A program made the translations under genes and the position numbers. The notes under the pieces were generated by a model, which saw only the letters and a list, made by a program, of their open reading frames with translations, had not been told where the DNA came from and did no database searches. From Thauera phenolivorans (lineage in GTDB: Bacteria; Pseudomonadota; Gammaproteobacteria; Burkholderiales; Rhodocyclaceae), in the NCBI RefSeq assembly GCF_001696715.1, contig NZ_MBFM01000007.1, positions 1 through 50,445 on the forward strand: a stretch of DNA of 50,445 nt. Reading direction: 5' to 3'. This document shows positions 42,901 through 50,445 of the stretch, in pieces. Each line of letters begins with the position of its first letter. The stretch's first letter is position 1.

Positions 42901-42934
42901 GAAGGCGTTCAGTTACATCCGGCAGTATTACTGA
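39932..42934 (+). CDS. hsdR: Type I restriction endonuclease subunit R
   Basis: 1000 residues. The N-terminal nuclease domain has D160 and IEAK (E174, K176), the PD-(D/E)XK core. A superfamily 2 translocase follows, with Walker A GSGKS (318-322), motif II DEAH in APVDEAHRTQ, and later helicase motifs (FGLTGTPINR, QAICRVNRTY). The coiled C-terminal region (LKDKLPEAMQ onward) joins the M-S core. It cuts unmodified DNA after ATP-driven translocation. The start is one base after the hsdS stop, so both are translated together. Confidence 0.96.
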   Translation: MFTESNTVEAYLSDLLAGVGNPLANKAEEPSANYLRKPRGTGWHFAAPADIPRQPHELLVEPWLRDALIRLNPEIAARPDLADEVLYKLRAIVLSVRSDGLIRANEEMAAWMRGERSMPFGPNNAHVAVRLIDFDDPARNDFVLTRQFTFRAGPAERRADLVLLVNGLPLVLIEAKTPVKKCISWVDGALQVHEDYEKFVPELFVCNVFSVATEGKAFRYGSIGLPVKDWGPWNLDGGAGDTRGQTHPLKSLRQSVESMLRPQVVLDILASFTLFATDKKKRRIKIICRYQQYEAANKIVERVLAGQPKKGLIWHFQGSGKSLLMVFAAQKLRMHPRLKNPTVLIVVDRIDLDTQITGTFTGADIPNLEKADSREKLQQLLAQDVRKIIITTIFKFGETPNGKAGALNERSNIIAPVDEAHRTQEGDLGRKMREALPNAFLFGLTGTPINRADRNTFYAFGADEDEKGYLSRYGFEESIRDGATLRLHFEPRLVDLHIDKAAIDEAYKDLTGGLSDLDRDNLAKTAAKMAVLVKTPERIRRICEDIVQHYQSKVEPNGFKGQIVTFDRESCLLFKAELDKRLPAEATDIVMSVQPGDRKERPEYARYDRSRDEEERLLDRFRDPADPLKLIIVTAKLLTGFDAPILQAMYLDKPLRDHTLLQAICRVNRTYSEQKTHGLIVDYLGIFDDVAAALEFDDQSVKQVISNIQELKDKLPEAMQKCLAFLPGVDRSQQGYEGLIAAQQCLPNNDIRDAFAAEYSVLARIWEALSPDPLLGHYETDYKWLSQIYQSVQPSSGHGKLIWHSLGAKTIELIHQNVHVDTIRDDLDTLVLDADLLEAVLSNPDPKKAKEIEIKLKRRLRKHQGNPKFKDLSERLDALKERFESGQINSVDFLKQLLQIAKETLQAERETPPEEDEDRGKAALTALFNEVKTPETPIIVERVVADIDEIVRLVRFPGWQGTQAGEREVKKALRKALFKYKLHADEELFEKAFSYIRQYY

Positions 42935-42965
42935 GCGACCCGAGCATCGACGGGCACAACGACAC

Positions 42966-45188
42966 ATGACCACGCAGACCCACCCCAACCCCTCGACCAC
43001 CACCTGGTTCGTCGGCGCCAGCTTCGGACACACCGACGACCAGACCGCACGCTTCCTCAAGGACGGCATCTGGGAAATCCTCACCCCGACAGAGAAGGAG
43101 CGCGCGCTGGTGCGCGCCATGCAGCCGGGCGAGCGCATTGCCATCAAGGCCGCCTACGTGCGCAAGAACGGGCTGCCGTTCGACGGCCGCGGCCATAGCG
43201 TGTCGGTGATGGGGATCAAGGCCGTCGGCACCATCGTCCACAACCCGCAGGACGGCGAGCGCGTCCAGGTGCAATGGCGGCCGGCCGAGGGCGTGCGCGA
43301 ATGGTATTTCTATACCTACCGCTCCACGATCTGGCGCGTGCTGCCGGGCGACTGGATGAACGACGCACTGATCGCATTCGCCTTCGACCAGCAGCCGCAG
43401 GACATCGAGCGCTTTCGCAACGAGCCCTACTGGCGCGAGCGCTTCGGAACCATCGCGCCGGACAAGCTGCGCTTTCCGTGGACCCGGTTTTACGAGGCGG
43501 TGGCCGAGAAGCTGCTCGATTACGCGAATGACCGCAGCCCGCTGATCGAGGGCATTCACCAGATCGCTGCGCGTGTGCCCGGCCTCGGTTACTTGCAGGA
43601 CAAGTTTGCCGACGGCAGCGTCGGCCCGCTGCAGGACATCTGCCCCTTTACCGTGATGGGCACCTTCAATCGGGGCCTGACCGACGCCAATCGCAAGGTC
43701 ATCGCCGGCGAGCTGGCGAAGCTGATCGGCGTCACCGTGCCGGTGCCGCCCTCGTTCGAGGGCATCCCGATCCTGAACAACCAGCGCTCCTGGTTCTTCC
43801 GCTATGCCGACAAGCGCGGCGCGGGCGACATCGACGCGCTGTGGCGGGTGTTCGTGGCGGGGCATGCGCTGGTGGAAGACGACCAGCCGGAGACGCGCGA
43901 GGCTTTCATCCAGGCCTATGACGCGGCGACCCAGGTGTGGGGCGTGGCATGGAATCTGTCGGCGGGCCTGTACTGGGCGCATCCGTGGGACTTCCCGACC
44001 CTCGACAGCCAGTCGCGGCATTACCTCAACAAGCGACTGGGCTTCAACGTGCCCGTCAGCGGCCAGCAAGGACCGTGCGACGCCGCCACCTACCTGAAGC
44101 TGATGGACGATCTGCGTGCACGCTTCGGCGAGAGCGACTACCCGGTCCACAGCTTCCCCGAGTTGTCGCTGGAATCCTGGAAGTACGAGGGGCCCAGCGT
44201 AGAGGTGATGTCGCCGGAGGACGCACACGACCACGCGGGGGAACAGGAAAGCGACGAGGTGCCGCCCGACACCGTTCAGGCTGCGCCGCCGATCGTGCCC
44301 TATTCGGTCGATGACATCCTCAACGACGGCTGTTTTCTCGAGCGCGCCGAGCTCGACCTCCTGATCGACCGTCTGCGCGCCAAGAAGAACCTGATCCTGC
44401 AGGGGCCGCCCGGCACCGGCAAGACCTGGCTGGCGAAGCGGCTGGCCTTCGCGCTGATGGGCGAGAAGGACCCGAACCGGATCCGCGCGGTGCAGTTCCA
44501 TCCCAATCTGTCGTACGAGGACTTCGTGCGCGGCTGGCGGCCGACTGGAGACGGCAAGCTCGCGCTGGCCGATGGCGTGTTCATGGAGGCGATCATCGCC
44601 GCGCGCAAGGCGCCGTCGGCGAAGTTCGTCGTGGTCATTGAGGAGATCAACCGTGGCAACCCGGCGCAGATCTTCGGCGAGCTGCTCACCTTACTGGAAG
44701 CCGGCAAGCGCACGCCCAGCGAGGCGCTGGAGCTGTGCTACCCGGATGCCGACGGCAAGCGGCGCCCGGTCCACATCCCCGAAAACCTCTACGTGATCGG
44801 CACCATGAACATCGCTGACCGCTCGCTCGCCCTGGTCGACCTTGCGCTGCGCCGCCGCTTCGCCTTCGTCGGGCTCGAGCCGCGGCTGGGCCCTGCATGG
44901 CGGAAATGGATCGTCGAGGCCTGCGGTGTCGATGCGCTGCTGGTGGCGGACATCGAGCACCGCATCACCGAGCTGAACGACGCGATCGCCGCCGATGCGC
45001 GCCTGGGCAAGCAGTTCCAGATCGGCCACAGCTACGTAACGCCGGCCCACCGTCTGGAGCCGGGCGACACGCGCAAGTGGTTCCGCCAGGTCGTCGCCAC
45101 CGAGATCGGCCCGCTGCTCGAAGAATACTGGTTCGACGCGCCGGCTGAAGCCGAACAGGCGACGGCGCAACTGACCCAGGGGTGGTGA
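42966..45188 (+). CDS. mcrB: McrB-like AAA+ GTPase of a type IV restriction system
   Basis: 740 residues. The AAA_5/McrB motor has Walker A GPPGTGKT (480-487), Walker B VVVIEEINRGNPAQIFGEL and the McrB hallmark GTMNIADRSLALVDLALRRR. The about 450 residues before it form the specificity part: a first segment GASFGHTDDQTARFLKDGIW plus a longer unknown middle, unlike the N-terminal domain of E. coli McrB. The modified base or site it senses may therefore differ. It begins 31 bases after hsdR and overlaps mcrC by one base, so the type IV pair seems to share the type I transcript. Confidence 0.92.
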   Translation: MTTQTHPNPSTTTWFVGASFGHTDDQTARFLKDGIWEILTPTEKERALVRAMQPGERIAIKAAYVRKNGLPFDGRGHSVSVMGIKAVGTIVHNPQDGERVQVQWRPAEGVREWYFYTYRSTIWRVLPGDWMNDALIAFAFDQQPQDIERFRNEPYWRERFGTIAPDKLRFPWTRFYEAVAEKLLDYANDRSPLIEGIHQIAARVPGLGYLQDKFADGSVGPLQDICPFTVMGTFNRGLTDANRKVIAGELAKLIGVTVPVPPSFEGIPILNNQRSWFFRYADKRGAGDIDALWRVFVAGHALVEDDQPETREAFIQAYDAATQVWGVAWNLSAGLYWAHPWDFPTLDSQSRHYLNKRLGFNVPVSGQQGPCDAATYLKLMDDLRARFGESDYPVHSFPELSLESWKYEGPSVEVMSPEDAHDHAGEQESDEVPPDTVQAAPPIVPYSVDDILNDGCFLERAELDLLIDRLRAKKNLILQGPPGTGKTWLAKRLAFALMGEKDPNRIRAVQFHPNLSYEDFVRGWRPTGDGKLALADGVFMEAIIAARKAPSAKFVVVIEEINRGNPAQIFGELLTLLEAGKRTPSEALELCYPDADGKRRPVHIPENLYVIGTMNIADRSLALVDLALRRRFAFVGLEPRLGPAWRKWIVEACGVDALLVADIEHRITELNDAIAADARLGKQFQIGHSYVTPAHRLEPGDTRKWFRQVVATEIGPLLEEYWFDAPAEAEQATAQLTQGW

Positions 45189-46348
45189 TGTCGGCTGTGG
45201 CCACATCCACGGCAAGCGCGGCGCCGGGCGCGGCGGGCCACATCGGCCGCATTCCGGTCCGCAACCTGTGGCTGCTGATGCTCTATGCGTCCGACCTGTT
45301 CCGAACTGGCGGCCAGAAGGCCGTCGCGCTGGAGAACAACCCGGACGATCTCCCCGACCTCGTTGCCGAGTTGCTGGCGCACGCGGTCGAAGAACGCCGG
45401 CGCCGTCGCCTGAGCCTGGGCTATTACGTCCGCGACGAGGTGCTCAACCGCGTGCGCGGACGCATCGACGTGCTGCGCACCGAGCGCCACCAACTGCTGT
45501 CGCGCGGCCTGGTCGCCTGCCGTTTCGACGAGCTGAGCATCGACACCCCGCGCAATCGCTTCGTGCGGGCGGCGCTGGAATCGATCGCCCGCGTCGTGAG
45601 CAGGAAGGACCTCGTCCACCGCTGCCGCGCGCTGGCGAACGGAATGAAGGCGATGGGCGTCTCGGGCCAGGCGCCGACGCGCGCCCAGATGAGCGCCGAC
45701 CGTTTCGGCCGCAACGACGCGGAAGACCGCTTCATGGTCGCCGCCGCCCAATTGGCGTTCGACCTCGCCCTGCCGACCGAAGCCTCGGGCGCCAACCTGC
45801 TTGTGCTACCGGATCGGGAAGTCGCATGGGTGCGCCGCCTATTCGAGCGCGCCGTAGGCGGCTTCTACGCCGTGACGCTGAGCCCGCAGGGCTGGAAGGT
45901 GAAGTGCGGTGCCACGCTGGGCTGGCAGATCGAGGAGAGGACCGAAGGCATCGACCGCATCCTGCCATCGATGCGCACCGACATCGTGCTCGACCATCCG
46001 GCCAGGGGCAGGCGCATCGTCATCGACACCAAGTTCAACGCCATCGTCACCAGCGGCTGGTACCGCGAGGAAACGCTGCGCAGCGGCTACGTGTATCAGA
46101 TCTACGCCTACCTGCGCTCGCAGGTGGGTCAGGGCGATCCGATGGCGGATGGCGCGAGCGGGCTGCTGCTGCACCCGGCGGTTGGGGAGACAGTCGATGA
46201 GACGGTGGTGATTCAGGGGCAGCGGATTCGGTTTGCGACGGTGGATCTTGCGGCGGGGGCGGGGGAGGTTCGGGCGCAGTTGCTGGGGAGGGCAGGAGAG
46301 GGGGTGAGTCGAGTTCTCGACCTTGGTTGCCGGTGCCCAGATGCGTGA
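45188..46348 (+). CDS. mcrC: McrC nuclease subunit of the McrBC-type system
   Basis: 386 residues. It starts SAVATSTASAAPGAAGHIGR, then the McrC family segment IPVRNLWLLMLYASDLF. The PD-(D/E)XK nuclease core is in the C-terminal half: D in TDIVLDHPARG and then IVIDTKFNAIV with the catalytic D-x-K. McrC binds the GTP-driven McrB ring and cuts modified DNA. The ATG overlaps the mcrB stop (TGATG). It ends the rightward block. The 247 bases after it carry no recognisable gene or strong terminator. Confidence 0.92.
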   Translation: MSAVATSTASAAPGAAGHIGRIPVRNLWLLMLYASDLFRTGGQKAVALENNPDDLPDLVAELLAHAVEERRRRRLSLGYYVRDEVLNRVRGRIDVLRTERHQLLSRGLVACRFDELSIDTPRNRFVRAALESIARVVSRKDLVHRCRALANGMKAMGVSGQAPTRAQMSADRFGRNDAEDRFMVAAAQLAFDLALPTEASGANLLVLPDREVAWVRRLFERAVGGFYAVTLSPQGWKVKCGATLGWQIEERTEGIDRILPSMRTDIVLDHPARGRRIVIDTKFNAIVTSGWYREETLRSGYVYQIYAYLRSQVGQGDPMADGASGLLLHPAVGETVDETVVIQGQRIRFATVDLAAGAGEVRAQLLGRAGEGVSRVLDLGCRCPDA

Positions 46349-46595
46349 CGTCGGGCAGCAATGCGGCAGCTTTTCATCCTGCGAGTTGCAACTACTGACC
46401 TGCCCACAGCAGTCATTCGGATTAGTGCCAGCCCAATGACGGCCTCCCACCGCACAACGTTCGCTTCTTGCGTGCCAATCGTACGGTTTCGACGAGAGTC
46501 CCAGCAGTGCGAATGATTTCTTACAGATCACCAGGAGACGTGCGCGTGCGTGTCGGCGTCTAGTTTGGCACCCTGCGGGCGAATATAACTTATCG

Positions 46596-47228
46596 CTAAA
46601 GCCAATCTAAAAAATCTCGCACGAGATACTCGGCGCGTGTGAAGAGGATGTTTTGCGGATATCCATCCAGCCCAACGACCATCACTGAATCCGTTGAGCG
46701 CCCATGCATGCATACCAACGTTGATGTGGAGTCGTGATCCGAAACAAAGGCTTCATGATAGGCATTGCGTTCAACGTTATACGTATCGCCACATTTATAT
46801 GTATTCCTCCGCTTAACAGCAGCATGGGCTCGAATGCCAGTCTTCCTTAGGTTGTTGGAAGTGGCCGCAGCGTACCGATCGCCGCTATATTCGACTTCGT
46901 AAAGTGGATGGTAGCCGGACGAGTCTGCGGTCACGTCGTATAGAATATTGGTCATCTGGCCTTTGAGAATCCGGCTTTCGACGTGGCAGTTATGCGTGTG
47001 GATGAAAGCAGGCATCCCGGTCACAATTCGTGGTCCTTTGGGCCAGAAGTGCAAGCGCCACTCCTCGGTCTCGGTACGTCCGAGGAGGGCAACGTAGAAG
47101 CCATGGGGATGGATAAGACAAGTGGGGTTCCCCCTTGTCAGCCATGTCTTCACGGCACATCGAAGAGCGGGGAGCGGCTCAGCGCGAACGCGGCTCAACT
47201 CGAGTGGGAATTCAAGATCAGCGAGCAT
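46596..47228 (-). CDS. Cupin-like protein of unknown function, second gene of a two-gene operon
   Basis: 210 residues. A central cupin motif is visible: PAFIHTHNCHVESRILKGQM, the HxH-x4-E pattern that holds a metal in cysteine-dioxygenase-like and related cupins. The second motif is less clear (SYHPL-like GYHPLYEVEYSG, and later CMHGRSTDS). The N-terminal part (LADLEFPLELSRVRAEPLPA) may be another domain. It begins inside the last codons of the upstream membrane-protein gene (11-base overlap), so the two are co-translated. Its substrate is unknown; being next to mcrC, a defence role is possible but only inferred. Confidence 0.7.
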   Translation of the reverse strand: MLADLEFPLELSRVRAEPLPALRCAVKTWLTRGNPTCLIHPHGFYVALLGRTETEEWRLHFWPKGPRIVTGMPAFIHTHNCHVESRILKGQMTNILYDVTADSSGYHPLYEVEYSGDRYAAATSNNLRKTGIRAHAAVKRRNTYKCGDTYNVERNAYHEAFVSDHDSTSTLVCMHGRSTDSVMVVGLDGYPQNILFTRAEYLVRDFLDWL

Positions 47229-48096
47229 AAGGCGATTTGGATTTCGTAGCCTGAATGGCTTCCGCCTCCAGGCTCGTGATAAGGGTATTCTCGCCAAACA
47301 TTGCGTGAAGCGTTGTCGGCAACCCTTTATGACCATCTACGGCAACTTCGTGCGCCTCATCTCGTATCCAGTCAAACTCGTTGACGAAGGCGGGAAAATC
47401 GCGATGAGTCCGCCGATAGCGGGAGGCAGTGTCCTTCGGATCCTCGCGAGTGACAAGAATCTCGTCGGATGAGCCCTCGATGCGGAACGTTGAGAGTCGC
47501 CTACTGAGGAACAAATGGATGTCCAGCAATCCACGATTTTCCCGTGAAGCCTCGATGAGTTTGAGAATGGTCGCTACCACTTCTGCCTGGACGTACCGGG
47601 CGCACCAAGAGTTACGGTCAAACGACGACGCTTTCCGATAGGCGGCGTATTTTTCGCAGAGAGCTTCGTCGCGAAAATCGAGGAGGACAACTTCTATGCG
47701 AATCCGTAGCCGGTTCTGGCGAGCTTTCCTCGCGAGGATCGGAAGGATTTCTGCACGAAAATGTCGACCTGTTCGCACGAAGATTTTGTAGTCAGGCGCC
47801 ATCTCTGCAACGTCCTCCAACGTCTGCCGAATGTCTTCCGGGAGTAAAACGGAGGACGCCGCGTTATCGTTTGGATCGACAAAGAAAAAGAAAATGTACA
47901 GGCCGGAGACGAGCGCAAAGGCTCCACCCGCAACGACCGAAATCACGAAACTGTTCAAGGCCGCCCAAGCGGGGGTTGTTGGCGCATGAAAGGCAATCGC
48001 GAAGATGGCAATAAAGCCACATACCAAGAGCGCCGCGGATAAGAGCAAAAAGCTTCGTCGCTGCGACGGCGAACTGAGGATACCGGAGATGGACAT
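47218..48096 (-). CDS. Two-TM membrane protein with a cytoplasmic domain, first gene of a two-gene operon
   Basis: 292 residues. Two N-terminal helices (about residues 14-36 and 46-72: FLLLSAALLVCGFIAIFAIA and FVISVVAGGAFALVSGLYIF) are followed by a cytoplasmic domain of about 215 residues. This domain, with DYKIFVRTGRHFRAEILPIL, RIRIEVVLLDFRDEALCEKY and GLLDIHLFLSRRLSTFRIEG, has the alternating strand/helix look of a phospholipase-D-like or related Rossmann-type fold; no catalytic HxK motif is certain. The arrangement of membrane anchor plus cytoplasmic domain is common for effectors of antiviral systems. The real family is not recognised. Confidence 0.72.
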   Translation of the reverse strand: MSISGILSSPSQRRSFLLLSAALLVCGFIAIFAIAFHAPTTPAWAALNSFVISVVAGGAFALVSGLYIFFFFVDPNDNAASSVLLPEDIRQTLEDVAEMAPDYKIFVRTGRHFRAEILPILARKARQNRLRIRIEVVLLDFRDEALCEKYAAYRKASSFDRNSWCARYVQAEVVATILKLIEASRENRGLLDIHLFLSRRLSTFRIEGSSDEILVTREDPKDTASRYRRTHRDFPAFVNEFDWIRDEAHEVAVDGHKGLPTTLHAMFGENTLITSLEAEAIQATKSKSPYAR

Positions 48097-48817
48097 AACT
48101 TTTCAAAGACTGTCTGGATGATTTCGGGTCGGGCGATCAACTCGAAATGATGAGGCGGCTGCAGACGCAAGGCAAGGAGCAAAGGAAATGCTCGATCAGC
48201 GCGTGAAGTCACGCCTCAAGGTCTCGCTACGTGCCGCCTTCCGGTTAACGGCCGCTCTACGTGCCACACTAGCGTTCGGCTGTCCGCTTGCGAACCTCGA
48301 GCCCGTCGTCTCGAGGTCGACAGTTTCATCCACGTGACGGGGAGGATCTGCGAGGCTGCCCGCACTGTGGGGTCGTGGGTCAGGACACGGTCGAGAGCGT
48401 CATGGCTCGCTGGTGCGATCCGCCTGCACCGGCCCCGCGCTGTCGGGATGAGCCGTCATCAACGACGATGCAGTCCGGTCTCGCTCCTTGCCGATGCAAC
48501 GTACCGACCGGAAAGCAGTGGCACGTCTCCAGTTCGGTGAGCGCGACCTACACCGCACGCTAGATGCATGGTAGGTAACCGATCGAGGCTGACAACAGCG
48601 ATGGACGCGCGGTGTGCCGGGATCGGCTAGTCGATGATGCCATGATCCTATTGCTCTCTATCCATTGTGGATGGCTCGCGCGTAGAATCGCTAGCATCAC
48701 TGCTCGAGCGGCGGTTCAGTTCAACAATGCTTATCCCTCGCGGCAGGCACCCACGAGATGAACGACGCTTGCGGCGCGAGGGATAAGCCCTATTCTTTAG
48801 GCAGCACAGGAGACTTT
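48097..48817. other. Gap with decayed sequence and a 14-bp inverted repeat
   Basis: No intact gene is seen in these 721 bases. Around 48300-48560 two plus-strand frames contain fragments such as RGCPHCGVVGQDTVESVMAR, which could be a frameshifted remnant of an ISL3-like transposase start, but this is weak. A perfect 14-bp inverted repeat (GCTTATCCCTCGCG at 48729-48742 and its reverse complement at 48775-48788, 32-base spacer) stands just upstream of the DUF2971 gene. Confidence 0.4.
48729..48788. repeat. Perfect 14-bp inverted repeat upstream of the DUF2971 gene
   Basis: Arms GCTTATCCCTCGCG (48729-48742) and CGCGAGGGATAAGC (48775-48788). It could form a cruciform or long hairpin ahead of the gene, act as an operator, or be the end of a lost mobile element. 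The next start codon is 29 bases downstream. Confidence 0.7.
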
Positions 48818-49552
48818 GTGCGGATCATTGGCAATCAAGAACTCGACTTAAACGAGCCCCTTTGGCGATATTTCAGGACAGAAAGGGTCATGGAGCTGCT
48901 TCAGTCGAGTTGCCTGTATTTTGCGTCAGCGCGGCAATTTGACGACCCGTTCGAAGGGGCTGTTGCTGTGCTACCGCCAGGACTCCCCGTTGATCCTCGC
49001 TATACGGAACTCGAGCACGGTGAGAAAGCGTTCGAAGAACTGCGGCTACTTACGAAAGTCTGTTGCTGGCACCGTGCAAGTTATGAAAGCGATGCAATGT
49101 GGCAGCTCTACGCTGGATCCCGAAAGGGCGTTGCCGTGCGCACGAATGCAGAGCGAATTCGCGCTGCCGCCAAACCATTTCGTCTGAAGCCTCAGTACGG
49201 ACATGAGGACCTTTGGGCCGGGAACGTAAAATACGTAGATCTACTTAAAGAGCGGCTTCACGTAAGCATGCTGGACCGGTTTTGGTACAAACATATGGCA
49301 TTCGCTTGGGAGCGAGAGTTTCGTTTGGCAGTATCAGTCCGCATGGCGTATGAGTTCGGTGTTAATGTGCCCGAAAACGGAGTAAAAATTGAGTTTGATA
49401 TTCCACAACTCGTCGAACGCATCTATCTTGGCCCGTCGCTATCCGAGAATGACGTCGAGGCGATTCGGGCTGCTGCGAAAGCGCATGGCCTCGAAGACCG
49501 AATCAGAGTTACTAGGGAAGCTCTGATCTATTCAGCGCCGGTAAAATACTGA
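48818..49552 (+). CDS. DUF2971-family protein
   Basis: 244 residues from a GTG placed 4 bases after AGGAGA; an ATG at 48758 is in frame but lies inside the inverted repeat and adds residues with no similarity. Family features are present: LWRYFRTERVMELLQSSCLY, FASARQFDDPFEGA, CWHRASYESDAMWQLYAGSR and KGVAVRTNAERIRAA. DUF2971 proteins are of unknown function and are often found in accessory regions next to defence genes. GC is lower than in the restriction operon. It ends 22 bases before the IS5-family transposase gene. Confidence 0.82.
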   Translation: MRIIGNQELDLNEPLWRYFRTERVMELLQSSCLYFASARQFDDPFEGAVAVLPPGLPVDPRYTELEHGEKAFEELRLLTKVCCWHRASYESDAMWQLYAGSRKGVAVRTNAERIRAAAKPFRLKPQYGHEDLWAGNVKYVDLLKERLHVSMLDRFWYKHMAFAWEREFRLAVSVRMAYEFGVNVPENGVKIEFDIPQLVERIYLGPSLSENDVEAIRAAAKAHGLEDRIRVTREALIYSAPVKY

Positions 49553-49574
49553 AGTCATAACCCGCGCTGCCACC

Positions 49575-50445
49575 ATGAAGCAAACGACCTTCGCCTCGCT
49601 GGCTTTCGAACGGAAGAAGAAACAGACCCGCCGGGAGCGCTTCCTGGCCGAGATGGAGAAGGTCGTGCCTTGGGCAGCGCTGCTGGCAGTAATCGAGCCG
49701 CACTACCCGACGACGGGCCGGCGCGGGCGCCCGCCGATGCCGCTCTCGACGATGCTGCGGATCTACTTCATGCAGCAGTGGTACGCGCTGTCGGATCCGG
49801 CGATGGAAGATGCGCTCTACGAGGTCGAGTCGATGCGCCGCTTTGCTGGGCTGGACCTCACCGACGACGCGATGCCCGACGAAACGACGATCCTCAAGTT
49901 CCGCCACCTGCTCGAGAAGCACGCGCTGACCTCGCAGATGATGAACATCATCAACGACACGCTCGAGCAGCGTGGTCTCTTGCTCAAGGGCGGCACGATG
50001 GTCGACGCCACGATCATCCATGCGCCGCCCTCGACGAAGAACCAGGAACGCAAGCGCGACCCCGAGATGCATCAGACCAAGAAGGGCAACCAGTGGTACT
50101 TCGGCATGAAGGTTCATGTGGGCGCCGACGTCAATTCCGGGCTCGTGCATACCGTTTCGGTGACGCCTGCCAACGTCTCGGACATCAACCAATTGCCGCA
50201 TCTGGTGCGTGAGGATGACCGGGCGGTGTTCGGCGACAAGGGGTACGTGAACAACAAGCTCAAGCGCGTCGCGCGCAAGGCGGGCCTGTTCTGGGGCGTC
50301 TCGCTCAAGGCCAGCAAGCAGCACCCGCTGACCGAGGCGAACAAGCGTTTCAACCACAAGATGTCCTCGATCCACGCGCGGGTGGAGCATGTCTTGCGCG
50401 TCATCAAGCGCCAGTTCGGCTACACGAAGGTGCGCTACAAGGGGA
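49575..50445 (+). CDS. IS5-family transposase, cut by the window end
   Basis: 290 codons of an open frame with no stop before the window ends; by family length only a short C-terminal part is missing. DDE residues: D in GGTMVDATI, D in AVFGDKGYVNNK and E in SIHARVEHVLRVIK. The N terminus (KQTTFASLAFERKKKQTRRE) is typical of the IS5 group. The left inverted repeat could not be fixed with confidence; it should lie in the few bases after the DUF2971 gene (about 49553-49574). Confidence 0.92.
   Translation, partial: MKQTTFASLAFERKKKQTRRERFLAEMEKVVPWAALLAVIEPHYPTTGRRGRPPMPLSTMLRIYFMQQWYALSDPAMEDALYEVESMRRFAGLDLTDDAMPDETTILKFRHLLEKHALTSQMMNIINDTLEQRGLLLKGGTMVDATIIHAPPSTKNQERKRDPEMHQTKKGNQWYFGMKVHVGADVNSGLVHTVSVTPANVSDINQLPHLVREDDRAVFGDKGYVNNKLKRVARKAGLFWGVSLKASKQHPLTEANKRFNHKMSSIHARVEHVLRVIKRQFGYTKVRYKG

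Noticed and set aside
48288..48563. Intact gene with a CPHC motif
   Set aside because: Fragments that might fit a transposase are spread over different frames, with no ribosome site or full domain. At best it is a decayed insertion sequence.
15297..50445. Direct repeat of the tRNA-Ala 3' end as a right attachment site
   Set aside because: No copy of the TTCGATCCTCCTTCGGTCC segment was found downstream by reading, so element ends could not be defined.

Overview
The window is GC-rich, with high-GC codon use almost throughout. The left 15 kb looks like the core chromosome of a Betaproteobacterium, most likely Rhodocyclales (Thauera/Azoarcus type). This rests on gene content and protein style: the aceE-aceF-lpd order with a lipoyl domain on Lpd, and folD-purE-purK followed by a Sua5 gene. 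No species assignment is possible from sequence reading alone.

Layout. (1) 1-15150, housekeeping: the leftward pyruvate dehydrogenase operon (aceE, aceF, start of lpd), a periplasmic substrate-binding protein divergent from a PAS histidine kinase/FixJ-type regulator pair, a K+/H+ antiporter, folD, purE, purK and a Sua5-type threonylcarbamoyl-AMP synthase. (2) 15221-15296, tRNA-Ala(CGC) and its hairpin terminator, which mark the edge of the core. (3) 15.8-33.7 kb, a mosaic of plasmid backbone. It holds a TrfA-like replication initiator with its own four-iteron origin, an RK2-like oriT with traK and traJ, trbJ-trbK-trbL, three KorB-type operators and scattered RK2-type iterons. I found no relaxase, ATPase, korB or partition gene, so it looks like a rearranged IncP-related remnant rather than a working plasmid. 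(4) Inside this mosaic are an IS3 element with a 3-bp target duplication and a class 1 integron of the environmental type: intI1, attI1, a weak Pc and two cassettes ended by attC sites, with no sul1/qacE end or tni genes seen. (5) 33.8-46.3 kb, one rightward block of seven close or overlapping genes: two hsdM genes, an AlbA_2/HATPase-type protein, hsdS, hsdR, mcrB and mcrC. This joins a type I and a type IV restriction system. (6) 46.6-50.4 kb, the ragged edge of the defence island: a two-gene leftward operon of unknown function (two-TM protein plus cupin-like protein), a gap with decayed sequence, a DUF2971 gene, and an IS5-family transposase cut by the window end.

Most interesting. The first integron cassette is AT-rich and carries three genes under one attC. 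Its middle gene encodes a membrane-anchored protein whose last residues are the tail of single-stranded DNA-binding protein (DFDDDIPF). This suggests a cassette-borne, membrane-tethered hook for the host SSB-binding repair and replication proteins. Other points worth following are the two-gene operon beside mcrC, the double hsdM, an orphan attC on the far side of intI1, and the two unrelated iteron families in one mosaic.
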